Part shown: piece after piece, positions 47,854 to 55,926 of the stretch
How positions within the stretch are numbered: the stretch's first letter is position 1
Layout: every line of letters starts with the position of its first letter
Assembly (NCBI GenBank): GCA_036399175.1
Contig: DASWNP010000059.1
Location: 124,001-188,000 of the forward strand
Length of the DNA stretch: 64,000 nt
Source: DASWNP01 sp036399175
GTDB lineage: Bacteria > Acidobacteriota > Blastocatellia > Pyrinomonadales > Pyrinomonadaceae
Reading direction: 5' to 3'
Translations under genes and position numbers: made by a program
The notes under the pieces: model-generated
Told to the model about the DNA's origin: nothing
Database searches by the model: none
Seen by the model: only the letters and a program-made list of their open reading frames with translations

Positions 47854-49079
47854 TGGAAGCTCGTGCGACCTACACGTCGCCGGAGGCGGTCGATAGCTTC
47901 CGGCAGCGCGCGATGATTATAGGCATCGTCGCCTTTGTCCTGAGCGCGGCGCTGGCCTTCTTCGGCGGCGCGGTTCAGTTCTTTCGCGCATACCTCGTGG
48001 CCTACGTCTTCTGGACGGGCATCGCCATCGGCAGCCTCGCCATTATGATGCTGCACCATCTTTCAGGCGGCGCGTGGGGAATCGTCATCCGTCGCATCTT
48101 CGAAGCGGCCACGCGCACGCTGCCTCTCTTAGTCATCGCTTTCCTGCCGCTCGTCGTCGCGCTCTTCGTCCACCCGCACGGCCATTCGCTCTACGAATGG
48201 TCGAACCCGGAAATCGTCAGGGGCGACGAGATTTTGCAGCACAAGCAGCCGTACCTGAACGCGCCCTTCTTCATCGCGCGCACTATCTTCTACTTCGCCG
48301 TCTGGGGCGCGCTCGCCTACTACCTCAACAAGTGGTCGCTTGAGCAAGACCAGACGGGCGACCCGCGCATCAAGCGGCGCATGCAGAACCTGAGCGGGCC
48401 GGGAATCCTGCTCTTCGGTCTGACAGTGACGTTCGCCGCCGTCGATTGGCTGATGTCACTTGAGCCGCACTGGTTCTCGACCATCTACGGATTGCTTCTG
48501 ATGGCGAGCTGGGGCTTGAGCGCCTTCGCCTTCGTCATCATCGTGGCGGCGGCGCTCTCGCGGCAGGAGCCGATGTCGGGCGTTTTCGCCTCGTCACATT
48601 TTCACGACTACGGGAAGCTCCTTCTCGCCTTCGTGATGATTTACGCCTACTTCGCCTTCTCGCAGTTTTTGATTATCTGGTCGGGCAATCTACCGGAAGA
48701 GATTCCATGGTACTTGCGCCGCCTGCGCGGAGGCTGGCAGTTCGTCGGGCTCGCGCTCGTGCTTCTGAACTTCGCGCTGCCGTTCGTGCTGCTTCTGTCG
48801 CGCAACCTGAAGCGCGACGCGCGCAAGCTCGTCTGGGTGGCGCTGCTGGTGATAGTGATGCGCGTCGTCGATATGATTTATCTGGTTGCGCCTGCGGCGC
48901 ATCAGGAGTCGGGCGAGACGCACATCAGCGCGCTCGACTTCCTGACGATGTTCGGAGCGACCATCGGCTTCGGCGGCATCTGGCTCGCCTTCTTCGCCTG
49001 GCAGCTCAAACGCCGACCGCTTCTGCCGCTTCAGTCGCCCGACCTCGAAGCCGCGATTCATCCGGTGGGACATCACTAA
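47853..49079 (+). CDS. actF: Alternative complex III subunit ActF (NrfD-like)
   Basis: 408 residues from the ATG at 47853, which overlaps the actE stop (TGATG); the open frame further upstream is antisense-free shadow of actE. It has ten helices of the NrfD type: VAYVFWTGIAIGSLAIMMLH with the conserved His, GGAWGIVIRRIFEAATRTLP, WLMSLEPHWFSTIYGLLLMA and LGRQEPMSG-like SRQEPMSGVFASSHFHDYGK. It is a paralogue of ActC; in known structures ActC binds quinol and ActF probably helps proton movement. It is followed by an unpaired repeat arm. Confidence 0.95.
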   Translation: MEARATYTSPEAVDSFRQRAMIIGIVAFVLSAALAFFGGAVQFFRAYLVAYVFWTGIAIGSLAIMMLHHLSGGAWGIVIRRIFEAATRTLPLLVIAFLPLVVALFVHPHGHSLYEWSNPEIVRGDEILQHKQPYLNAPFFIARTIFYFAVWGALAYYLNKWSLEQDQTGDPRIKRRMQNLSGPGILLFGLTVTFAAVDWLMSLEPHWFSTIYGLLLMASWGLSAFAFVIIVAAALSRQEPMSGVFASSHFHDYGKLLLAFVMIYAYFAFSQFLIIWSGNLPEEIPWYLRRLRGGWQFVGLALVLLNFALPFVLLLSRNLKRDARKLVWVALLVIVMRVVDMIYLVAPAAHQESGETHISALDFLTMFGATIGFGGIWLAFFAWQLKRRPLLPLQSPDLEAAIHPVGHH

Positions 49080-49082
49080 AGA

Positions 49083-49131
49083 TAGTGAGCAGTGAGCGGT
49101 AAGCGGTGAGCAGAGGCGGGGCAGTGAGCAG
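49083..49131. repeat. Unpaired heptad arm 23 (unit agtgagc)
   Basis: Direct heptads agtgagc, agtgagc, ggtaagc, ggtgagc and again cagtgagcag, starting 3 bases after the actF stop. No complementary arm lies nearby. It is the only one-armed member in the window and may be a decayed or immature copy. Confidence 0.8.
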
Positions 49132-49207
49132 ATGCGTAAAACGTAAGGTGTGATAGGGAGCGACGTTGGTCTTCGAGTGGTTCTGAGGGGCTAGGAGGTT
49201 TTTCGAG

Positions 49208-49882
49208 GTGAGCGAGACGATTCATCACGGAAGCGGCAAACCGCCCGGAGGCGGCGGGCGCGGGCGTCGTTACGACAACATACACGAGACGCCGGACGTG
49301 TCCTACATCAGCAACGAAGATGTGGCGCACGAGCATTCGGACGTGCACGTCGGCCCGATTGCCAAGTTCGTCATCGGGCTCTTTATCTTCGGCGTGGCCG
49401 TCCATCTCCTGATGTGGGGTCTCTTCCGCTATTTCGAATCGCGCGAGCGCACGGGCGAGCCGCCGCCCTCGCCGCTCGCACGGCGCGGCGCGGAGCGTCT
49501 GCCGCCCGAGCCGCGTCTCCAGCTCGCGCCCGGCTTCGGCGTCGAGCTTGAAGACGGCAAGCGCCTCGACATGTCCGTCAACAATCAAGACCCGAACCTG
49601 ACGCAACCGCAGTCCGAATACTGGGAGGTGCGCAAACAGTGGGAGCGGGAGCTGACGACTTACGGCTGGGCTGACCAGGGCACGGGCGCTGTCCGCCTGC
49701 CTATCGAAGAGGCCAAGCGCCTGCTCGTCAAACAGGAGGCAGAGAAGACGCGCGCGAATCCTTCTCCGCAGCCGGGACAGCCACAGCAGAGTCAGCAGCC
49801 GCCGGGCGCGCAAGGCCGCACCGGCGAGACCGACACGCAGGAAACAAGCTCAGGGCAGACGCAGGAACGAAGGAATCAATGA
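49208..49882 (+). CDS. Single-pass membrane protein of the act-cox operon, function unknown
   Basis: 224 residues starting at GTG 49208, placed by a strong aggaggtttttcgag ribosome-binding site. A cytoplasmic His/Gly-rich start is followed by one helix (IAKFVIGLFIFGVAVHLLMW, about residues 50-70) and a Pro-rich extracytoplasmic part with SEYWEVRKQWERELTTYGWA. It ends in a low-complexity Gln/Pro/Thr tail. No haem or metal motif. Its fixed location between actF and sco suggests an assembly or accessory subunit of the respiratory supercomplex. It overlaps sco by 4 bases. Confidence 0.8.
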   Translation: MSETIHHGSGKPPGGGGRGRRYDNIHETPDVSYISNEDVAHEHSDVHVGPIAKFVIGLFIFGVAVHLLMWGLFRYFESRERTGEPPPSPLARRGAERLPPEPRLQLAPGFGVELEDGKRLDMSVNNQDPNLTQPQSEYWEVRKQWERELTTYGWADQGTGAVRLPIEEAKRLLVKQEAEKTRANPSPQPGQPQQSQQPPGAQGRTGETDTQETSSGQTQERRNQ

Positions 49883-50841
49883 AGCAAGAAATCAGTGAGC
49901 AGAAAGCAGTGAGCGGTGAGCAGACGTTGAGAGGCGCGATGCTTGTAAATTTTGTACGGCGTCTTTCGATGCTGTGTTCTCTCTTGCTGCTCACAGCTTA
50001 CAGCTTACAGCTTACCGTCTCCGCGCAGTACGGTCGTCCGCCGCAGCACCAGATGCCGCAGGGCGGCAAGCCCGAGGTCTTAAAGAAGGTCGGCATCGAG
50101 CAGCGTCTGAACCAGCAGCTTCCGCTCGAACTCTCCTTCCGCGACGAGACGGGGCGAAGCGTGCGGCTCGGCGACTATTTCAAACAGGGCGGTAAGCCCG
50201 TCCTTCTATCGCTCGTCTATTACGAGTGCCCGATGCTCTGCAATCAGGTTTTGAACGGGCAGGTCGGCATGATGGAGGCGCTCGCCTTCAAGGCCGGGCG
50301 CGAGTACACAGCTCTCACCGTCAGCTTCGACCCGCGCGAACTGCCCGAACTGGCCGCCCGAAAGAGAGAGACTTACCTGCGCCGCTACGGTCGCACCGCC
50401 GACGCCGAAGCGGGCTGGCATTTCCTGACGGGCGACGAGGCGAACATCCGTAGGCTCACAGATGCAGTTGGCTTTCAATACGTCTGGGACGAAGGCTCAA
50501 AGCAGTTTGCGCACGCGAGCGCCATCATGGTCGTGACGCCGGAGGGCAAGCTCTCACACTATTTTTACGGCATCGAGTATTCGCCGAAGGACGTGCGCCT
50601 CGCGCTCGTCGAAGCTTCGAGAGGCGGGATAGGCTCGCGCGTCGATCAGCTTCTGCTCTACTGCTATCACTACGACCCGACGACCGGAAAATTCGCCGCC
50701 ATCATCAGCATGATGCGCGTCGCGGGGCTCGTCACGCTTTTGGGGATAGCGGCGCTGATGTGGATTCTTTGGCGGCGGCAGAAGCGCGAGCGCGAGGGCG
50801 GGCGTTGGGATGAGAGCGTGAACGTAGGAGGAGCTGCTTAG
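49879..50841 (+). CDS. SCO1/SenC copper chaperone for cytochrome oxidase
   Basis: 320 residues. The copper site is YYECPMLCNQV (CxxxC, about residues 116-120) in a thioredoxin-like domain, with the distal His in FAHASAIMVVTPEGKLSHYF (about residue 214). A C-terminal helix (GLVTLLGIAALMWILW) may anchor it. It delivers Cu to the CuA site of CoxB, encoded next. The signal region is unusual: AVSGEQ and LLLLTAYSLQLTVSA are encoded by the two arms of heptad hairpin 49890-50015, as in ActE. The start overlaps the previous stop (ATGA). Confidence 0.93.
   Translation: MKQEISEQKAVSGEQTLRGAMLVNFVRRLSMLCSLLLLTAYSLQLTVSAQYGRPPQHQMPQGGKPEVLKKVGIEQRLNQQLPLELSFRDETGRSVRLGDYFKQGGKPVLLSLVYYECPMLCNQVLNGQVGMMEALAFKAGREYTALTVSFDPRELPELAARKRETYLRRYGRTADAEAGWHFLTGDEANIRRLTDAVGFQYVWDEGSKQFAHASAIMVVTPEGKLSHYFYGIEYSPKDVRLALVEASRGGIGSRVDQLLLYCYHYDPTTGKFAAIISMMRVAGLVTLLGIAALMWILWRRQKREREGGRWDESVNVGGAA
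49890..50015. repeat. Heptad hairpin 24 (units agtgagc/agcttac), inside sco coding sequence
   Basis: Arm 1 is 49890-49923 and arm 2 is 49987-50015 (three agcttac units). The 63-base loop is coding. Arm 2 specifies the hydrophobic core of the signal peptide. It begins 7 bases after the preceding stop codon. Confidence 0.88.
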
Positions 50842-50844
50842 GTC

Positions 50845-51996
50845 ATGGAGTCACTCAAGGTATGGGTGCCGTTTGCGCCCGAACAGGCTTCGACGGTCGC
50901 GGGAGAGGTGGACGCGCTCTATCTCTATTGCATCGCCATCACCCTCTTTTTCTCCGTCACCATCACGCTGCTGATTATCTTCTTCGCCATCAAGTATCGC
51001 AGGCGCGACGCCGCCGAGCTGCCCCGCCCGAACGCAGGCTCTCTCAAGCTCGAAACGCTCTGGACGGTCATCCCTCTGATGATTGCCATGACCATCTTCG
51101 CCTGGGGCGCGAGCGTCTACTTCAAGCTCTATCGCCCTTTGAACGACGACGCCATCGAGATTTACGTCGTCGGCAAACAGTGGATGTGGAAGTTTCAGCA
51201 CCAGGAAGGACAGCGCGAGATAAACGAGCTGCACGTCCCTGTGGGCAGCCGCGTCAAGCTGACGATGACGACCGAGGACGTGATTCACAGCTTCTACGTC
51301 CCGGCCTTCCGCATCAAGTCGGACGTGGTGCCGGGCAGATACACCTACGCTTGGTTCGAGGCGACGAAGCCGGGCAGGTACTATCTCTTCTGCGCCGAGT
51401 ATTGCGGCACGAATCATTCGGGAATGGGCGGCTACGTGGTCGTCATGGAGCCGACCGAATATCAAGCCTGGCTCTCGGGCGGCGCGACAGACTCTCCGGC
51501 CTCGCAGGGACAGAAGCTCTTTCAAGACCTCGGCTGCGCCACCTGCCACAAGGCCGACTCGCAGGGGCGCGGGCCCATGCTCGAAGGCGTCTTCGGCAAG
51601 GTGCAGGAGATGGATAACGGCGAGCGCGTCGTCGCCGACGAGTCTTACATCCGCGAGTCTATCGTGAACCCGCGCGCTCGCACCGTCGCGGGCTTCCAGC
51701 AGATTATGCCGACCTATCAGGGACAGGTCAGCGAAGAGCAGTTGCTCTATCTCATCGCCTACATACGCTCGCTCGGCACGACTCCTTCGAGCGCACAGGG
51801 CGGCTCGGCCACCGGGCGCGAAGGCTCGACCACGACGACCGGCATCAGCCCCGACACGCGTCGCTCGAACCCGCTTGCACCGACTTCGCCGCCTACCAGC
51901 CCAAGCTCGACCTCGCCCGGCTCGACGCAGTCGCAGCCCGAAGGCACGACGCCCCGCGCCAGCCAGACGCCGGGCGGCGCTGGAAGGCAACCTTGA
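50845..51996 (+). CDS. coxB: Cytochrome c oxidase subunit II with fused cytochrome c (caa3 type)
   Basis: 383 residues. Two N-terminal helices are followed by the cupredoxin domain with the CuA motif CAEYCGTNHSGMGG (about residue 182, C-x3-C-x3-H-x2-M). A cytochrome c domain with CATCHKAD (about residue 232) and its axial Met in AGFQQIMPTYQGQ comes next. The fusion marks a caa3 oxidase that takes electrons directly from alternative complex III. The last 60 residues are a Ser/Thr/Pro/Gly tail. It lies between sco and coxA. Confidence 0.97.
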   Translation: MESLKVWVPFAPEQASTVAGEVDALYLYCIAITLFFSVTITLLIIFFAIKYRRRDAAELPRPNAGSLKLETLWTVIPLMIAMTIFAWGASVYFKLYRPLNDDAIEIYVVGKQWMWKFQHQEGQREINELHVPVGSRVKLTMTTEDVIHSFYVPAFRIKSDVVPGRYTYAWFEATKPGRYYLFCAEYCGTNHSGMGGYVVVMEPTEYQAWLSGGATDSPASQGQKLFQDLGCATCHKADSQGRGPMLEGVFGKVQEMDNGERVVADESYIRESIVNPRARTVAGFQQIMPTYQGQVSEEQLLYLIAYIRSLGTTPSSAQGGSATGREGSTTTTGISPDTRRSNPLAPTSPPTSPSSTSPGSTQSQPEGTTPRASQTPGGAGRQP

Positions 51997-52016
51997 TAAG
52001 AGGCTCGGAAAGGGAA

Positions 52017-52165
52017 ATTAACATGGATAGACAGGATGAACAGGATAGAAAGAAATGATAAATGATGAATGCGGAATGATGAATGAAAGACAAAAGCTTT
52101 TGCTTTTCATTCCGCATTCATCATTCCGCATTCCGCATTTGTCTTTATCCTGTCCATCCCTGTTT
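52017..52165. repeat. Nested hairpin 25 (9-mer outer arms, gatgaat/gcggaat heptad inner arms)
   Basis: Outer 9-mer arms: 52019-52047 (ggatag, acaggatga, acaggatag) and 52140-52165 (tatcctgtc, catccctgt). Inner heptad arms: about 52054-52084 and 52107-52138. The apex is gaaagacaaaagcttttgcttttc, in which aaaagctttt is palindromic. It lies between coxB and coxA. It is the clearest example of two repeat classes stacked in one stem. Confidence 0.9.
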
Positions 52166-52218
52166 GAATTGGTTTTGTGAGGCGCTTTAGTAATCGAACG
52201 TAGAATACGAGTGGAATT

Positions 52219-53988
52219 ATGAGCACAGCAGCAGTCACACCGGAAGCGAGAGCGGCGGCAGAATGGCGCATCAGGCATCCGCACACGAACTACCTGAACG
52301 CCGACTACGGCATCATGTCGTGGCTTTTGACGCGCGACCATAAACGAATCGCCCTGCTCTATCTGGCCTCCGTCTCCTTCTTCTTTCTTCTGGGCGGAGC
52401 ATATGCCGTCGCGATTCGCATAGAACTCCTGACGCCGGTCGGCGACCTCGTCCAGTCGCAGACCTACAACAAGCTCTTCACGCATCACGGCATCCTGATG
52501 GTCTTCTTCTTCCTGATTCCGGCCATCCCCGCCGTGCTCGGCAACTTTCTCGTCCCACTGATGATTGGGGCGAAAGACCTCGCCTTCCCGAAGATAAACC
52601 TGCTCAGTTGGTACATCTACATGGTGGGCGGCATCATCACCTTCTGGGCTCTGCTGATTGGCGGCGTCGATACGGGCTGGACTTTCTATGTGCCCTATTC
52701 GACCACCTTCTCGAACACCTACGTCGTCGCCGCCGGAGTCGGCATCTTCATCAACGGCTTCTCTTCGATTCTGACGGGCTTGAACTTCATCGTCACCATC
52801 CACACGATGCGTGCGCCCGGCATGACCTGGTTTCGCCTGCCGCTCTTCATCTGGTCGCACTACGCGACGAGCCTGATTATGATTCTCGGCACGCCGGTCA
52901 TCGCCGTCACCATCCTGCTCGTCGCGCTCGAACGTCTTGCGCGCATAGGCATCTTCGACCCGGCACTGGGCGGCGACCCCGTGCTCTTCCAGCACCTCTT
53001 CTGGTTCTACTCGCACCCGGCGGTCTACATCATGATTCTGCCCTCGATGGGCGTCATCAGCGAGCTGGTCGCCATCTTTTCCCGAAAGAATATCTTCGGC
53101 TATTCGTTCGTCGCCTTTGCGAGCGTGGCGATTGCGGTCTTCGGCTTTCTCGTCTGGGGACATCACATGTTCACTTCGAGCCAGTCGGTCTACGCAGGGA
53201 TGGTCTTCTCCGTCATCTCCTACGCGGTGGCGATACCCTCAGCCGTCAAGGTCTTCAACTGGACGGCGACGATGTACAAGGGCTCCATCTCCTACGACAC
53301 GCCGATGCTCTATGCGATGGCCTTCATCGGCCTCTTCCTCATCGGCGGCATGACCGGACTCTTCCTCGCCGCGCTCGGCTTGGACGTTCACGTCCACGAC
53401 ACCTACTTCGTCGTCGCGCATTTTCATTACGTGATGGTCGGCGGGACGATGATGGGCTACCTCGGCGGCCTGCATTGCTGGTGGCCGAAGATGACGGGGC
53501 GCATGTACCCGGAAGGCTGGGCGAGGTTTGCGGCGCTCGTCATCTTCGTCGGCTTCAACCTGACCTTCTTCCCGCAGTTCCTCTTGGGCTACATGGGCAT
53601 GCCGCGCCGCTATCATGCCTACCCGCTCGACGAGCCCATCTGGCAGGTCTTACACGTCATGTCTTCGGCGGGCGCGTCGATTCTCGGCATAGGGATGCTG
53701 ATACCTGTGGTCTATTTCATCTGGTCGATGCGCTACGGGCGTTTCGCGCCGCCGAACCCCTGGCCGGGCACGGGGCTCGAATGGCGCACGCCTTCGCCGC
53801 CGCCCACCGAAAACTTCATTCGCACGCCGATTGTCACCTGGGAAGCCTACGAGTTCAGGCCGATTGAGGAGATGAAGGTCGTCGGCGTGACGGGCGAGGA
53901 CGACGGAGCGCCGCCCGCAGGCACGGCACAGCCGGCGCACGGCGCACACGGCATGGGCGATACCAAACCGGGAACAAAAGGAGACTAA
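52219..53988 (+). CDS. coxA: Cytochrome c oxidase subunit I (A2-type haem-copper oxidase)
   Basis: 589 residues and twelve helices. Ligands are visible: KLFTHHGILMVFFFLIP (haem a His), WFYSHPAVYIMILPSMG (CuB His cross-linked to Tyr), GHHMFTSSQ (CuB His pair) and VAHFHYVMVGG (both haem His). The K/D-channel glutamate of A1 oxidases (HPEVY) is replaced by Ala with a preceding Tyr-Ser, the YSHPAVY signature of A2 oxidases such as Rhodothermus caa3. It reduces O2 and pumps protons. The 60-base stretch before the ATG holds a TAGAAT box at about 52202. Confidence 0.98.
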   Translation: MSTAAVTPEARAAAEWRIRHPHTNYLNADYGIMSWLLTRDHKRIALLYLASVSFFFLLGGAYAVAIRIELLTPVGDLVQSQTYNKLFTHHGILMVFFFLIPAIPAVLGNFLVPLMIGAKDLAFPKINLLSWYIYMVGGIITFWALLIGGVDTGWTFYVPYSTTFSNTYVVAAGVGIFINGFSSILTGLNFIVTIHTMRAPGMTWFRLPLFIWSHYATSLIMILGTPVIAVTILLVALERLARIGIFDPALGGDPVLFQHLFWFYSHPAVYIMILPSMGVISELVAIFSRKNIFGYSFVAFASVAIAVFGFLVWGHHMFTSSQSVYAGMVFSVISYAVAIPSAVKVFNWTATMYKGSISYDTPMLYAMAFIGLFLIGGMTGLFLAALGLDVHVHDTYFVVAHFHYVMVGGTMMGYLGGLHCWWPKMTGRMYPEGWARFAALVIFVGFNLTFFPQFLLGYMGMPRRYHAYPLDEPIWQVLHVMSSAGASILGIGMLIPVVYFIWSMRYGRFAPPNPWPGTGLEWRTPSPPPTENFIRTPIVTWEAYEFRPIEEMKVVGVTGEDDGAPPAGTAQPAHGAHGMGDTKPGTKGD

Positions 53989-53992
53989 AACG

Positions 53993-54724
53993 GTGGCCGC
54001 GCACAGTGAAACCATAGATGCCGCGCACGGAGACGAGCACGACGGCGCGCACGCGCACGAGGCGCTGGCTCATCATTTCGACAACCTCGAACAGCAGCGC
54101 GAGGCCACCGCGCTCGGCATGTGGGTCTTTATCGCGCAGGAGATAATGTTCTTCGGCGGGCTCTTCCTCGCCTACATCATCTACCGCTCGAAATTCCCCG
54201 ATGCCTTCGCGGCGGCCAGCAACCATCTCAACTGGAAGATTGGCGCTTTCAATACGGCTGTGCTCATCACGAGCAGCCTGACGATGGCTCTGGCCGTCTG
54301 GGCGACACAGGTCGGGCGCACGCGCCGCACGCAGGTACTCTTCCTCGGCCTCACAGGCTTGCTCGGCCTCGTCTTCCTCGTCGTCAAAGCCTTCGAGTAT
54401 CGCGAAAAGTATGTTGACCACCTGATTCCCGTGCGCGGCTTCTTCAAGTGGGAGGGACATCTCGCCTCGAACGTCGCGCCGCAGAACCTTGAGATGTTCT
54501 ACTGGCTCTACTTCGCCATGACGGGCTTGCATGCGCTGCACATGATTATCGGCATCGGCATCCTGCTGCCGATTATGTGGGCGGCATGGCGCGGACGCTA
54601 TTCGCCCGAATACCACGCGCCCGTCGAGCTGTTCGGTCTCTACTGGCACTTCGTCGATATCATCTGGATTTTCCTCTTCCCGCTGCTCTACCTGCTCGGC
54701 GCGCACTACGGCGGGACACACTGA
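53993..54724 (+). CDS. coxC: Cytochrome c oxidase subunit III
   Basis: 243 residues from GTG 53993, placed by aaaggagactaaaacg. After a His-rich, acidic start, the helices follow the CoxC pattern: LGMWVFIAQEIMFFGGLFLA, the conserved Glu in KAFEYREKYVDHL, YWLYFAMTGLHALHMIIGIG, and the end LYWHFVDIIWIFLFPLLYLL. It stabilises subunit I and its proton uptake. It lies 4 bases after coxA. Confidence 0.96.
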   Translation: MAAHSETIDAAHGDEHDGAHAHEALAHHFDNLEQQREATALGMWVFIAQEIMFFGGLFLAYIIYRSKFPDAFAAASNHLNWKIGAFNTAVLITSSLTMALAVWATQVGRTRRTQVLFLGLTGLLGLVFLVVKAFEYREKYVDHLIPVRGFFKWEGHLASNVAPQNLEMFYWLYFAMTGLHALHMIIGIGILLPIMWAAWRGRYSPEYHAPVELFGLYWHFVDIIWIFLFPLLYLLGAHYGGTH

Positions 54725-54751
54725 AGAAGTCGAGGGGGAGTTAAAAGTCGC

Positions 54752-55147
54752 ATGTCGGAACACATCGTCTCACGCACGGTCTACTTCGTAATCTTCGGCG
54801 CGCTGCTGGTCTTGACGTTTCTCACGGTCGTCGCTGCCAACTTCGACTTCGGGGCGATGAACGATGTCGTCGCCATGACCATCGCCGTCGCCAAAGCGAT
54901 GCTCGTCATCCTCTTCTTCATGCACGTCCGCTACAGCTCGCGTCTTATCTGGGTAGTGGTTGCCGGGGCCTTCTTCTGGCTCGGCATCCTGCTCGTCCTG
55001 ACTATGGCCGACTACCTGAGCCGGGGCTGGTTCGGCACGAAGCCTGCGGAACTGCCGCGCGAGAGAAGCCGGATAGAACGCGTCTATCCTCCCGTTCACC
55101 CGAATAAAGCTCCTGCGGGACTCTTTGAAGTGTCGTCTTTAAACTGA
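54752..55147 (+). CDS. coxD: Cytochrome c oxidase subunit IV family protein
   Basis: 131 residues with three helices: YFVIFGALLVLTFLTVVAAN, VVAMTIAVAKAMLVILFFMH with the family KAMLVILFFMHVRYSS block, and VVVAGAFFWLGILLVLTMAD. This is the small prokaryotic subunit IV that closes caa3 operons. The ribosome-binding site is gggggag. It is the last gene of the act-cox cluster; a 95-base gap with the peptide promoter follows. Confidence 0.92.
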   Translation: MSEHIVSRTVYFVIFGALLVLTFLTVVAANFDFGAMNDVVAMTIAVAKAMLVILFFMHVRYSSRLIWVVVAGAFFWLGILLVLTMADYLSRGWFGTKPAELPRERSRIERVYPPVHPNKAPAGLFEVSSLN

Positions 55148-55183
55148 CTCGAAGACCCGACTCGCCGTTGCTTAGCCTCCCTG

Positions 55184-55207
55184 CAAATCGGGTGTAGAAT
55201 GCGCGTC
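55184..55207 (+). promoter_or_regulatory. Promoter element shared with the peptide gene at 10273
   Basis: Reads caaatcgggtgtagaat followed by gcgcgtc, 35 bases before the peptide ATG. CAAA, GGG, TGTAGAAT and CGCGTC coincide in register with 10329-10305 on the minus strand. Confidence 0.6.
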
Positions 55208-55241
55208 CGTCAGCTACCAGTCGGAAAAAAGGAAGCGAGCC

Positions 55242-55397
55242 ATGCCGGAGAAGAAAGACGAAAACAAGCCCGGGCGTCGCACGCAGGTTAAAGACATACC
55301 GAAAGAGCAGAAAGAATTGAGCAAGTCTGAACAGAAGAAAGTAAAGGGCGGAGCCAGAGGGTTGGCCGTCGGGGTACGCACCGTCGGAGGCGGCTAG
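55242..55397 (+). CDS. Gly-Gly leader peptide (51 aa), family copy 2
   Basis: The ATG at 55242 follows aaaaaaggaagcgagcc. 51 residues: a basic start (MPEKKDENKPGRRTQVKDIP), the conserved leader end KELSKSEQKKVKGG, and a 14-residue tail ARGLAVGVRTVGGG. Residues RRTxVK, PKExKxLSxxEQKKVKGG align with the copies at 10118 and 55458, while the tails differ completely. That is the pattern of a constant leader with a variable core. It is transcribed after coxD, probably from its own promoter at 55184. No processing or export gene is adjacent. Confidence 0.75.
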   Translation: MPEKKDENKPGRRTQVKDIPKEQKELSKSEQKKVKGGARGLAVGVRTVGGG

Positions 55398-55457
55398 TAG
55401 TAAATGCCTTCAGGCTGCCGGTAAGAAACAGCCGGCCTTAACTAAGGAGCAAACATC

Positions 55458-55601
55458 ATGGAGAAGAAGACTGAAGAGAAGAGGCCGAAGCGTCGAACAC
55501 AGGTCAAAGAGTTGCCGAAGGAAGAGAAGCAGCTATCGAAGGATGAGCAGAAGAAGGTCAAGGGCGGCGGCGGCCAATTTGACGCGGCCGTAAAACTTTA
55601 A
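55458..55601 (+). CDS. Gly-Gly leader peptide (47 aa), family copy 3
   Basis: The ATG at 55458 follows ctaaggagcaaacatc, a strong site. 47 residues: MEKKTEEKRPKRRTQVKELP, then KQLSKDEQKKVKGG and a short tail GGQFDAAVKL. It lies in tandem with copy 2, separated by 60 bases that contain a small inverted repeat (ccggt...gccgg). The two are probably one transcript ending at the terminator 55641-55668. Its leader is closer to copy 1 (KELPK, SxDEQK) than to copy 2. Confidence 0.75.
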   Translation: MEKKTEEKRPKRRTQVKELPKEEKQLSKDEQKKVKGGGGQFDAAVKL

Positions 55602-55926
55602 TCAAAGCAGCAGTGGCCGCCGAAGCTTAGTTTAAGAATAGCCCCGTTCGAGAGAGCGGGGCTTTCTTCTGTGCCGCCAGACGCTCCGACTTCTCTGCCG
55701 CCACGCTCCGAAGCCTCGCTTTCAGGTTGAGCGCAGACGTGCTCCGCAACAGTAACTGTCTCGAACCTTCTCGCCGGTAAACGAACGAAAATCTAGTAGA
55801 ATGCTGCGGCGGCGGTCGGCTCTTGAGCGGCGGCGCGAAGCTCCCCCGGCGTAGAAGCTTCGCTTGTTCTCGCCTGACATTTGCGGAAGGAGGCGTCCGG
55901 TTTTTTTGACGAGGCGAATCATCATC
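55602..55926. other. Intergenic region with terminator and possible acyltransferase promoter
   Basis: 325 bases. The left part holds the terminator at 55641. The right part holds ctagTAGAATgctgcgg at about 55792-55808, a -10-like box similar to that before the peptides. Nothing else is recognised. Confidence 0.5.
55641..55668 (+). terminator. Rho-independent terminator after the peptide pair
   Basis: GCCCCG at 55641-55646 and CGGGGC at 55657-55662 flank a 10-base loop and are followed by tttctt. It ends the tandem peptide transcript. Confidence 0.85.
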
